From: Rhizobium sp. 007
Lineage (GTDB): Bacteria; Pseudomonadota; Alphaproteobacteria; Rhizobiales; Rhizobiaceae
Direction of reading: 5' to 3'
Length of the DNA: 64,000 nt
NCBI RefSeq assembly: GCF_015353075.1
Contig: NZ_CP064188.1
Span: 124,001-188,000 of the forward strand
Made by a program: the position numbers and the translations under genes. Below are positions 53,028 to 60,797 of this stretch, piece by piece. The first letter of the stretch is position 1; each line of letters begins with the position of its first letter. The notes under the pieces were generated by a model, which was not told where the DNA came from, ran no database searches, and saw only the letters and a program-made list of their open reading frames with translations.

Positions 53028-54092
53028 ATGGCAACCGTTGAATACAAGCATATCGGCAAGGCCTTCGGCGCCTTCACCATCATGCGCGACATTTCCTTCC
53101 TGATCGAGGACCATGAGTTTGTCGTTCTGCTGGGGCCGTCAGGCTGTGGCAAGACAACCCTTTTGCGCATGACGGCCGGGCTCGAGAGCGTGACTGCCGG
53201 CGACCTTATGATCTCGGGACGCCGCGTCAACGACGTACATCCGCGCGACCGCGATATCGCCATGGTGTTCCAAAATTATGCACTTTACCCGACGATGAGG
53301 GTCTATGAAAATATCGCCTTCAGCCTAGAGGTGGCCAAGTTGCCGCCCGCCGAAATCAAGAGGCGGGTGGAACACGCTGCAGAGATTCTCAATCTCACGC
53401 CTTATCTGCAGCGCTACCCGAAGGAGCTTTCCGGCGGCCAGCGCCAGCGTGTTGCGATGGGGCGCGCCATGGTGCGTGAAGCGGCGGTGTTTCTTTTCGA
53501 CGAACCGCTTTCCAATCTCGATGCCAAGTTGCGCGCCCATATGCGCACCGAAATCCGCCAGTTGCACAATCGCCTGAAGACGACGACGATTTACGTTACC
53601 CATGACCAGATCGAAGCGATGACCATGGCCGACAAGATAGTCGTCATGCGCGCGGGCAAGATCGAGCAGATCGGCACGCCTGACGATGTCTACGACCGGC
53701 CGGCCAGCAAATATGTCGCCGACTTCATCGGCTCGTCGGCGATCAATTTCCTCGGCGGCGTGGTTGTCGCCGATCAGGGCGTACCGGCGGCTCAAACCAG
53801 TGCCGGCCTCATTCGTCTCGACCCGGCGCTCAAGGTATCTGTGGGGCAAAAGGTGATTTGCGGCATCCGCCCGACCGATGTCCTGGTCGACCCGAATGGC
53901 TCTGTTGCGGCGCGTTCGCTGCTGATCGAGCGCATGGGACACGAAGCCCAGCTTTGCTGCCAAGGACCGGAAGGCCAGTTTCTGGCCATTGTCGACAAGT
54001 CGGCACGATTTGACGAGGGGGCCGAAGTCCGTTTCTCGGTCGCTTCAGAGAAAGTCCACGTTTTCGACGCGGCAACGGAAGATCGCATCTGA
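53028..54092 (+). CDS. CUT1 ABC transporter ATP-binding protein (MalK/UgpC type)
   Basis: A 354-residue ATPase. Walker A is GPSGCGKTT, the signature LSGGQRQRVAMGRA, Walker B VFLFDEPLSNLDAKL, and the switch His YVTHDQIEAM. A C-terminal TOBE/OB region (about residues 240-350) with GIRPTDV follows, which is typical of CUT1. The ATG at 53028 is preferred over a GTG 4 codons earlier. An imperfect hairpin (52970-52996) precedes it. It energises import with the two permeases and the Tat-exported binding protein. Confidence 0.93.
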   Translation: MATVEYKHIGKAFGAFTIMRDISFLIEDHEFVVLLGPSGCGKTTLLRMTAGLESVTAGDLMISGRRVNDVHPRDRDIAMVFQNYALYPTMRVYENIAFSLEVAKLPPAEIKRRVEHAAEILNLTPYLQRYPKELSGGQRQRVAMGRAMVREAAVFLFDEPLSNLDAKLRAHMRTEIRQLHNRLKTTTIYVTHDQIEAMTMADKIVVMRAGKIEQIGTPDDVYDRPASKYVADFIGSSAINFLGGVVVADQGVPAAQTSAGLIRLDPALKVSVGQKVICGIRPTDVLVDPNGSVAARSLLIERMGHEAQLCCQGPEGQFLAIVDKSARFDEGAEVRFSVASEKVHVFDAATEDRI

Positions 54093-54162
54093 CCCGCCAC
54101 TGCGGCTCATTCAACATACTTTGACCCGCTCCAGAAGGATGCGGGAATGAAAGGTGATACCG

Positions 54163-56211
54163 ATGAAATCAAGATGGAACGACGGCGAACTTGCCTCCTT
54201 GCTCAATGCCTACGTGGCCAAGGGCATCAACCGCGATCTGGCAATCAGGACATATACGACACGTCTTCTCGGTCAGGATCCGGAATTGGTTCTGCACGGC
54301 GGTGGCAATACGTCGGTCAAGACCGCGTTTATCGATCGCGACGGGTCGTCGGTGGATGTTCTCTGTGTCAAGGGCAGCGGCTGGGACATGGGCACAATCG
54401 AGCCACAGGGGCTGCCGGCCGTACGGCTCGACCCGCTGAAGGCGATGGTAGGCTACGACGCACTGACCGACGACGAGATGGTGATGCTGCAGCGACGGCT
54501 GCTCATGGACCCGAATGCGCCGAATCCATCGGTGGAAGCGATACTGCATGCGATCCTGCCCTTCAGGCACATCGATCACACGCATGCCAATGCGATCGTC
54601 TCTCTGACCAACCAGCCGCATGGTGAGGACCTTGTGCGGGAGTTGTTTCCCAATTCGATTATCGTCCCTTATGTGATGCCCGGGTTCGTCCTGGCGAAGG
54701 CCTGCGACGCGGCGTTTCGCGCCAATCCCACGGGCGACGGCATGATCCTTCTGAAACATGGGATTTTCACCTGGTCGAATGATCCGCGCGAAGCCTATGA
54801 AGATATGATCGCCAAGATCGATCAGGCTGAACGGCGTCTGGCACGGGGCCGCGCGAAGCCTTTCGTCCCGGTCGCCATTCCGCAGGAGATCGCGGCAGCG
54901 AAGGACATCGCGCCAATCCTGAGGGGTGCCATTGCCATCGATACTGGGATAGAGGGCGCGCCAAAACGCCTCATTCTCGAACACCGCAGCAGTGAGAAAA
55001 TCTTGGATTTCTGCAATGCAGAAACGGCCGAAAGCCTCGTGCAGCGCGGCAATGCCACCCCGGAGCATGTCATTCACATCAAGCGTTTCGGCATCGCTCT
55101 GCCGGCGCCGGAGTCCGGACGCCTTGCTGAATGGGGCGACACGGTGCGGGCCGCCGTTGAGGCATACGAGGCGGACTACAGGGCGTATTTCCAGCGCAAC
55201 AACGATCGCGCCGGCGGTGGCAAGACGATGCTGGATCCGATGCCGCGTGTCTTCTATGTTGCGGGCGTCGGACTATTTGCGGCAGGGGCCACGCGCAAGA
55301 ACGCGCTTGTCGGCGCTGATGTGGCCGAAGCGACGATCGCGGTCATCACCAACGCAGAAGGGATTTCGTCGTTTGAGGCGCTGCCGGAAGCGGACCTCTT
55401 CGATATCGAATACTGGTCTCTGGAACAGGTCAAACTTACCAAGCAGGTAGAAAAGCCGCTGACGCGCCAGGTGGCGATCGTCACGGGTGCTGCCGGCGGG
55501 CTCGGCCTGGCGATCGCCGAAGCCCTGCGTGCCGAAGGTGCGGAAGTGGCATTGATTGACATTGCCGAAGACAGTGTGACACGCGAGGCAAAAAGGCTGG
55601 GCGGGCTGGGTGTCGCCTGCGACGTCACCAATCCCGCCGCGGTGGACGCGGCCATCGCCAGGGTGGCGCAGCATTTCGGGGGTGTGGACATTCTTATCTC
55701 CAATGCAGGCGCTGCCTTCCAAGGAGGTCTGCTTGAGGTATCGGAGGACGTTTTCAGAAAGGCGTTCGATCTCAACTTCTGGAGCCACCACTATGTCGCG
55801 CGGGCGGTTGTCCGAGTGATGGAAAAGCAGAGAAGCGGCGGCGCCATCGTTTTCAACGTGTCCAAACAGGCGGTCAATCCCGGCGCCGATTTCGGAGCTT
55901 ACGGCACATCGAAGGCTGCGCTGATGGCGCTGATGCGGCAATATGCCATTGAGCATGGCCCATCGGGCATCACGGCGAACGCGGTCAATGCCGACCGGAT
56001 ACGCACCGGACTGATGACGGATCAGATGGTGGTCGAGAGAAGCCGGGCGCGTGGCCTGACGCCAGAGGCCTATATGCGCGGCAACCTTGTCGGCCGCGAA
56101 GTGACCGGTGCGGACGTTGCAGCGGCCTTCATTCATCTTGCCAAGGCACGCACCAGCACTGGTGCGGTGATCACCGTCGATGGCGGCAATGTCGCTGCCA
56201 TGATGCGGTAA
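54163..56211 (+). CDS. bifunctional class II aldolase / short-chain dehydrogenase (RhaD-like fusion)
   Basis: A 682-residue fusion. Residues about 20-260 form a class II (fuculose-/rhamnulose-phosphate) aldolase domain with HGGGNTSVK, metal histidines in HIDHTHANAIVSLTNQ, and LLKHGIFTWSNDPREAYEDM. Residues about 430-680 form an SDR with TGAAGGLGLAIAEALR, SNAGAAFQGG and catalytic YGTSKAALM. In rhizobial L-rhamnose pathways this fusion splits rhamnulose-1-phosphate to DHAP and lactaldehyde and oxidises the aldehyde. No rhamnose isomerase or kinase is here, so the substrate may be another ketose-phosphate. DHAP would feed the glycerol-phosphate dehydrogenases of this locus. AAAGG precedes the ATG. 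Confidence 0.9.
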   Translation: MKSRWNDGELASLLNAYVAKGINRDLAIRTYTTRLLGQDPELVLHGGGNTSVKTAFIDRDGSSVDVLCVKGSGWDMGTIEPQGLPAVRLDPLKAMVGYDALTDDEMVMLQRRLLMDPNAPNPSVEAILHAILPFRHIDHTHANAIVSLTNQPHGEDLVRELFPNSIIVPYVMPGFVLAKACDAAFRANPTGDGMILLKHGIFTWSNDPREAYEDMIAKIDQAERRLARGRAKPFVPVAIPQEIAAAKDIAPILRGAIAIDTGIEGAPKRLILEHRSSEKILDFCNAETAESLVQRGNATPEHVIHIKRFGIALPAPESGRLAEWGDTVRAAVEAYEADYRAYFQRNNDRAGGGKTMLDPMPRVFYVAGVGLFAAGATRKNALVGADVAEATIAVITNAEGISSFEALPEADLFDIEYWSLEQVKLTKQVEKPLTRQVAIVTGAAGGLGLAIAEALRAEGAEVALIDIAEDSVTREAKRLGGLGVACDVTNPAAVDAAIARVAQHFGGVDILISNAGAAFQGGLLEVSEDVFRKAFDLNFWSHHYVARAVVRVMEKQRSGGAIVFNVSKQAVNPGADFGAYGTSKAALMALMRQYAIEHGPSGITANAVNADRIRTGLMTDQMVVERSRARGLTPEAYMRGNLVGREVTGADVAAAFIHLAKARTSTGAVITVDGGNVAAMMR

Positions 56212-56256
56212 ATTGGGCTTCCGCTCAGTATCGAAGAGAGCCAAAGGATCAGGATC

Positions 56257-57297
56257 GTGGCGAAAATAGTCATTCTCGGTGCCGGTGTGATGGGGACAGC
56301 GCTGACAGTGCCGGCAACGGACAACGGCCATAACGTTCTGCTTGTCGGCACGCCGCTGGACCGCAAAGTTATCGCCGAACTGCACCGCCGCGGTGGGAGC
56401 CATCCGAAGCTTGACGAGCCCTGTTCACGGCTTGTCACAGCGATATCGGTTGATGATTTGGGACCGGAGCATCTGGAGGGTGCGGACATTGTCATTGTCG
56501 GTGTCAGCAGCCCGGGCATAGGGTGGGCGGTCGATGTCCTGAACAATCTGATGGCCAATCGACTGCCGGTGGCGTTCGTGACCAAGGGGCTCGCTGTCCG
56601 GGGCGAGGGGTTGGCGACCTATGCCGAAACGCTTCCTCCACAATTGCGCCAAATGCATGCCTTCATCGGGATCGGCGGTCCGTGCATTGCGCGCGAACTC
56701 GCCAACCGTCAGCCGACGGCCAGCATCTATGCCTGCAAGGACCTGCAGGTTGCCGAACGTTTCGCTGCTTTGATGCGGACCGACTATTATCGGCTGTCGA
56801 TTACCACCGATGATACCGGTGTCGAAGCCTGCGCCGCCCTCAAAAACTTCTTTGCAATTGGCGTCAGCGCCATGCAGACACGATACCCCGACAAAAAACG
56901 CGGGGGTGGACAATCGAAAAATCCAACGGCGGCCGCTTTTACCCAGGCAACACTTGAGATGGCGAGACTTTGCGAAAGGCTGGGGGGACATCCCGCCACC
57001 GCGTTCGGCCTTGCCGGACTGGGCGATCTGCATGTCACCGTCGGCGGCGGGCGCAACAGCCGGCTTGGCCACGGTCTGGGCCGCAACCAAACCATCATGG
57101 ACCTCATGTCCAACGAACTGGCGGGCGAAACGGTGGAAGGCGTGGACACGGCCCGCGCCTTGGCAACGATGATTTTGGGCAATGCGGCTATTAAGATGGA
57201 AAGTGACGACTATTTTCCGCTCACTTTCGCCATTATGGATTCGATTCTTGAGCAGAAATCGTTTGTGCTGGACTTTGCGAATTTGATTGTGCGGTAA
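56257..57297 (+). CDS. GpsA-like NAD(P)-dependent glycerol-3-phosphate dehydrogenase
   Basis: A 346-residue enzyme with an N-terminal Rossmann motif ILGAGVMGTALTVP and central GIGGPCIARELANRQPTAS (GPTFAKE in housekeeping GpsA). The catalytic Lys is in ACAALKNFFAIGVSAM, and GLGDLHVTVGGGRNSRLGHG follows. The changes near the substrate site set it apart from biosynthetic GpsA, so it is probably a catabolic paralogue that may use a different polyol phosphate or ketose phosphate. It starts with GTG behind AGGATC and closes the operon. It is the third glycerol-phosphate-type dehydrogenase of the locus. Confidence 0.85.
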   Translation: MAKIVILGAGVMGTALTVPATDNGHNVLLVGTPLDRKVIAELHRRGGSHPKLDEPCSRLVTAISVDDLGPEHLEGADIVIVGVSSPGIGWAVDVLNNLMANRLPVAFVTKGLAVRGEGLATYAETLPPQLRQMHAFIGIGGPCIARELANRQPTASIYACKDLQVAERFAALMRTDYYRLSITTDDTGVEACAALKNFFAIGVSAMQTRYPDKKRGGGQSKNPTAAAFTQATLEMARLCERLGGHPATAFGLAGLGDLHVTVGGGRNSRLGHGLGRNQTIMDLMSNELAGETVEGVDTARALATMILGNAAIKMESDDYFPLTFAIMDSILEQKSFVLDFANLIVR

Positions 57298-57529
57298 ACG
57301 GGGCCGAAATCCACTTATCAAAGAAACGCTTCGAACTTTCCGGACAACCGAGCCACCTCCTTTGAAGGGGCGGTCGATTTTGTCCATGGTTTGGAGAAGT
57401 TTGCGTATCGCAGCCGCGGACGATGGACAGCGCCCCCTCCAAAGGGTGAGCAGGCAGGTAATCGTCGAGGCAGTGGGTGCCCGGCTCGCAACGGAAATCA
57501 AGACGCCGGTGCGATCGGCTCGATGCCTC

Positions 57530-58576
57530 TCACGCCATTGGATCATTGATGAGGGCGTAGTTGCTATCCACGAAGATAGGCGGGATCTCGATCAGCGAGG
57601 GGCCCGTGACTCCATTGTCGATGACCTCGAACACGGCGTTGAGCATGCCCTGGACGTCCTGGCGCACCATCTCGATCTCGTCGCCTAGCAGTGCCGCGAA
57701 GGGGTCCCAGTCGAAGCACCCCATAACCGGGGTGTGATTGACGTAGTGGCCCGAGCGCCTGATCCAACGCATGACGCCTTCGAGCGAAATGGTGGAATTC
57801 ACGAACATGCCGCTCGGCAGCTCACGCTCTACCATGGCCAGCGCCTGAAGAGACATCTCGGCTTTTTCCGGTGCGTATCCGCAGGTCAGGATATGCCTCT
57901 CGTCGATCCGTACACCGATATCGGCATGGGCCGCGCGAAAACCGCGCACGCGTTCTGCGGTGTTGTGATCGCTGCCGCGGCCACCGATGAATAGAAGAGG
58001 GCGAGCCGCGCCCAGCTTGCGCTCGCTGTTGACGAGAATGCGCCGCGTCAATTCTCTGGCGCCGGTGAAATTGTCGGAAATGATGGAAGGCGCTTTGGTG
58101 CCGGGCAGATCGAGATTGAGACTTCCCACGCCCGCGGCCCCGCAGATATCACTGATGCGGTCGGGATCCGTGGCGCCAGTCGAGACCAGCCATTCGACCT
58201 GATAGGAAAGCATGGTCCGGGCCGCATCGACCTCCAGTTCAGGGTCGCGGCGGGTACAGGTGATGATCGGGAAAAGACCTCGCTCGCGTGCCATGGTCTC
58301 AAAGGTCTCGACGATCGATCCGAAGTAGCGGTTGTCATATTTGGGCACGATCATGCCAATGATTTTCGACTTCTCCCGTCGAAGCAGGCTAGCCTGCATG
58401 TTGATGGCATACCCCTGCTCCTCCGCGAGCCGGGTGATTTTCTCCGCCAATTGACTGCTGATTCTGCGCTTCTTCCAATTTCCGTTCAGCACAGCGCTGA
58501 CAGCGCTGGCCGACGTTCCCGCTAGCTCCGCCAGATCATAGATCGTGGTCTTTTTTGTCGGCCTGTCCTGATTCAC
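57530..58576 (-). CDS. LacI-family repressor of the ribitol-type operon
   Basis: A 348-residue LacI/PurR regulator. The HTH (about residues 9-60) has TIYDLAELAGTSASAVSAVL, then NGNWKKRRISSQLAEKI. The hinge and periplasmic-binding-protein-like effector domain run from residue 70 (SKIIGMIVPKYDNRYFGSIV). I chose the GTG at 58576, which has GGAG 6 bases upstream, over the GTG at 58588. It is divergent from the XylF-type ABC-ribitol dehydrogenase-kinase operon. A 36-base perfect palindrome between them is its likely operator. The effector is probably ribitol, ribulose or a phosphate of it, by inference. Confidence 0.9.
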   Translation of the reverse strand: MNQDRPTKKTTIYDLAELAGTSASAVSAVLNGNWKKRRISSQLAEKITRLAEEQGYAINMQASLLRREKSKIIGMIVPKYDNRYFGSIVETFETMARERGLFPIITCTRRDPELEVDAARTMLSYQVEWLVSTGATDPDRISDICGAAGVGSLNLDLPGTKAPSIISDNFTGARELTRRILVNSERKLGAARPLLFIGGRGSDHNTAERVRGFRAAHADIGVRIDERHILTCGYAPEKAEMSLQALAMVERELPSGMFVNSTISLEGVMRWIRRSGHYVNHTPVMGCFDWDPFAALLGDEIEMVRQDVQGMLNAVFEVIDNGVTGPSLIEIPPIFVDSNYALINDPMA

Positions 58577-58632
58577 TGATATCTCCACTTCGATCGCAGC
58601 TTGACATTATTGAAGGAAGGTGGCAATTGTTG

Positions 58633-58668
58633 CTTCATCGATTGAGCACGGATGCTCAATCGATGAAG
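58633..58668. promoter_or_regulatory. 36-base perfect palindrome, likely LacI operator
   Basis: CTTCATCGATTGAGCA (58633-58648) and TGCTCAATCGATGAAG (58653-58668) are exact inverted repeats around CGGA. They lie 57 bases upstream of the divergent LacI start. A TTGACA at 58601-58606 could be the -35 box of the rightward operon, which would put the palindrome over the start of transcription. It has no T-run, so it is not a terminator. Confidence 0.75.
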
Positions 58669-58759
58669 TTGGTTGGCTGTGGAGAGTCGACCGGGAGGTG
58701 TCCGGGAAGATCCACGATCATGACCCGCGTCGACCTGGGTTGGCGGGGGCGGTGATATG

Positions 58760-58789
58760 CACGCTTTGCTGCCTCTGCAGCAAGGCGTG
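58760..58789 (+). other. leader hairpin before the binding-protein gene
   Basis: CACGCTTTGCTGC (58760-58772) pairs with GCAGCAAGGCGTG (58777-58789) around CTCT, a 13-pair stem with one G-T pair. It ends 69 bases before the ATG. It would form near the 5' end of the operon mRNA and may protect it or act in attenuation. No T-run follows. Confidence 0.6.
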
Positions 58790-58858
58790 AGGAGAGGCTT
58801 GGACATGAAACCGGAACGCGCCTCTCGGCACGTGTTATGATTTCAAAAGGAGGAAACA

Positions 58859-59905
58859 ATGGAATTCCGTTCAATGATGAGGGTGTCGGTTGCTGCCGCC
58901 GCCATGATTGCCGGTTCGGCCTATGCGCAAGACGCCGCTACGGTCGCATTCCTGATGCCGGACCAGGCGTCGACGCGCTACGAGAACCATGACTATCCAG
59001 GGTTCAAGGCGGAGATGGACAAGCTGTGCGCGAAATGCACGGTCATCTACCAAAATGCCAATGCCGATATGGCGCTTCAACAGCAGCAGTTCAATTCGGT
59101 CATCGCCCAGGGCGCCAAGGTTGTCGTGATCGACCCGGTCGACTCGGCCGCTGCGGCCGCGCTCGTCGAGATCGCACAGTCCCAGGACGTCAAGGTCATT
59201 GCCTATGACCGTCCGATCCCTGCCAAGCCGGCGGATTTCTATGTGTCCTTCGATAATGAAGGCATCGGTCATGCCATCGCCGAGTCACTGGTTCAGCATC
59301 TCAAGGCAAGCGGCGTTGCAGCGGGCTCCGGCCTGCTGCAGATCAATGGCTCTCCGACCGACGCGGCGGCTGGCCTTATCCGTGACGGTATCCATCGCGG
59401 CCTGAAAGATTCCGGCTACAAGACACTTGCGGAATTCGACACCCCGGAATGGGCGCCGCCGAAGGCCCAGGAATGGGCCGCCGGTCAGATCACCCGCTTT
59501 GGCGCAGATATCAAGGGCGTTGTCGCCGCCAATGACGGCACGGGTGGCGGCGCGATCGCTGCCTTCAAGGCTGCAGGCGTAAACCCTGTTCCGCCCGTCA
59601 CAGGCAATGACGCGACAATCGCAGCCTTGCAGCTGATCATCTCCGGCGATCAGTACAACACGATTTCCAAACCGTCGGAAATCGTGGCTGCCGCTGCTGC
59701 CAAGGTGGCGGTACAGCTTCTGAAGGGCGAAAAGCCGAAGGCGAAGACCTCGCTTTACGACACGCCGTCCGAACTCTTCGTGCCGGCCGTCGTGACGGCA
59801 GACAACATCAAGGCGGAAGTCTTCGACAAGAAGATCCAGACTCCTGACGAGGTCTGCACCGGTGAATACGCCGAAGGCTGCAAAAAGCTCGGCATTACCA
59901 AGTAA
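58859..59905 (+). CDS. XylF-type ABC sugar/polyol-binding protein
   Basis: A 348-residue periplasmic binding protein of the ribose/xylose (CUT2) class. It has a Sec signal peptide (RVSVAAAAMIAGSAYA-Q), then VAFLMPDQASTRYENHDYPG, AQGAKVVVIDPVDSAAAAAL, VIAYDRPIPAKPADFYVSFD and VAANDGTGGGAIAAFKAAGV, as in XylF. AAAGGAGG gives a very strong ribosome binding site. It is first in the operon with an ATPase, a permease, ribitol dehydrogenase and a FGGY kinase, so ribitol or a related pentitol is the likely ligand. A 15-pair hairpin follows the gene. Confidence 0.92.
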   Translation: MEFRSMMRVSVAAAAMIAGSAYAQDAATVAFLMPDQASTRYENHDYPGFKAEMDKLCAKCTVIYQNANADMALQQQQFNSVIAQGAKVVVIDPVDSAAAAALVEIAQSQDVKVIAYDRPIPAKPADFYVSFDNEGIGHAIAESLVQHLKASGVAAGSGLLQINGSPTDAAAGLIRDGIHRGLKDSGYKTLAEFDTPEWAPPKAQEWAAGQITRFGADIKGVVAANDGTGGGAIAAFKAAGVNPVPPVTGNDATIAALQLIISGDQYNTISKPSEIVAAAAAKVAVQLLKGEKPKAKTSLYDTPSELFVPAVVTADNIKAEVFDKKIQTPDEVCTGEYAEGCKKLGITK

Positions 59906-59918
59906 TAGTTCTCCCGAG

Positions 59919-59950
59919 ATCTCCGGCCGCGCCAAGGCGTGGTCGGAGAT
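59919..59950 (+). other. intercistronic hairpin after the binding-protein gene
   Basis: ATCTCCGGCCGCGCC (59919-59933) pairs with GGCGTGGTCGGAGAT (59936-59950), a 15-pair stem with two G-T pairs and only an AA between the arms; in solution one or two closing pairs would open to form the loop. It lies 14 bases after the binding-protein stop and 28 bases before the ATPase ATG, with no T-run. The position matches the hairpin at 52169 in the other import operon. Confidence 0.72.
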
Positions 59951-59978
59951 ACCCCGAACCTAAAAAGAGCGTCAAACC

Positions 59979-60797
59979 ATGGTGCAAGAACACAGGGCGA
60001 ACCCGGAGAAAGATAGTCCCATTCTCCGGCTCACCAATATCTCAAAGAATTTTGGTGCGGTGTCGGCGCTGACCGATATTGATCTGGAAGTGCGTGCCGG
60101 TGAAGTCGTTGCTCTCGTCGGAGACAATGGCGCGGGCAAGTCGACCCTGATCAAGGTGCTGGCAGGCGTTCACCAGCCTTCGTCCGGAAAAATCGAGTTC
60201 TGTGGCCAGGAGGTGGCGCTCGACAGTCCAAGCCGCGCCCTTGAACTCGGCATCGCCACAGTGTTTCAGGATCTGGCCCTCTGCGAGAACCTCGACGTCG
60301 TCGCCAATCTCTTCCTGGGTCATGAACTGTCGCCGTGGAATCTCGATGAAATCGCCATGGAGGTCCGCGCCTGGACGCTCTTGAAAGAGCTGGCGGCGCG
60401 CATTCCGTCGGTACGAGAGCCTATTGCCTCACTGTCAGGTGGTCAGCGCCAGACAGTTGCCATCGCGCGATCCCTGCTTCTCGACCCGAAAATAATCATG
60501 CTCGACGAACCCACCGCGGCTCTCGGCGTGGCGCAGACAGCCGAGGTGCTGAACCTCATCGAACGCGTCCGTGATCGCGGGTTAGGCGTCATCATCATCA
60601 GCCACAATATGGAAGATGTGCGTGCGGTTGCTGACCGCATCGTTGTCCTGCGTCTCGGGCGCAACAACGGCATCTTCAGCCCCGACGCATCCAATCAGGA
60701 ACTCGTCGCATCCATCACCGGAGCCACGGAAAACTCCGTGTCGCGCCGCCTGGATCGTAAGGTGGGCCAAAACGAAAGCAGGGGGAGCGTCGTATGA
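59979..60797 (+). CDS. CUT2 ABC transporter ATP-binding protein (single domain)
   Basis: A 272-residue ATPase with a single ABC domain: Walker A VGDNGAGKST, signature LSGGQRQTVAIARS, Walker B IIMLDEPTAALG and switch HNMEDVRAVADRI. Most sugar ATPases of this class (XylG, RbsA) have two fused domains of about 500 residues. The short form is a known rhizobial variant that works as a homodimer. Its stop overlaps the permease start as ATGA. It powers the pentitol importer. Confidence 0.92.
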   Translation: MVQEHRANPEKDSPILRLTNISKNFGAVSALTDIDLEVRAGEVVALVGDNGAGKSTLIKVLAGVHQPSSGKIEFCGQEVALDSPSRALELGIATVFQDLALCENLDVVANLFLGHELSPWNLDEIAMEVRAWTLLKELAARIPSVREPIASLSGGQRQTVAIARSLLLDPKIIMLDEPTAALGVAQTAEVLNLIERVRDRGLGVIIISHNMEDVRAVADRIVVLRLGRNNGIFSPDASNQELVASITGATENSVSRRLDRKVGQNESRGSVV

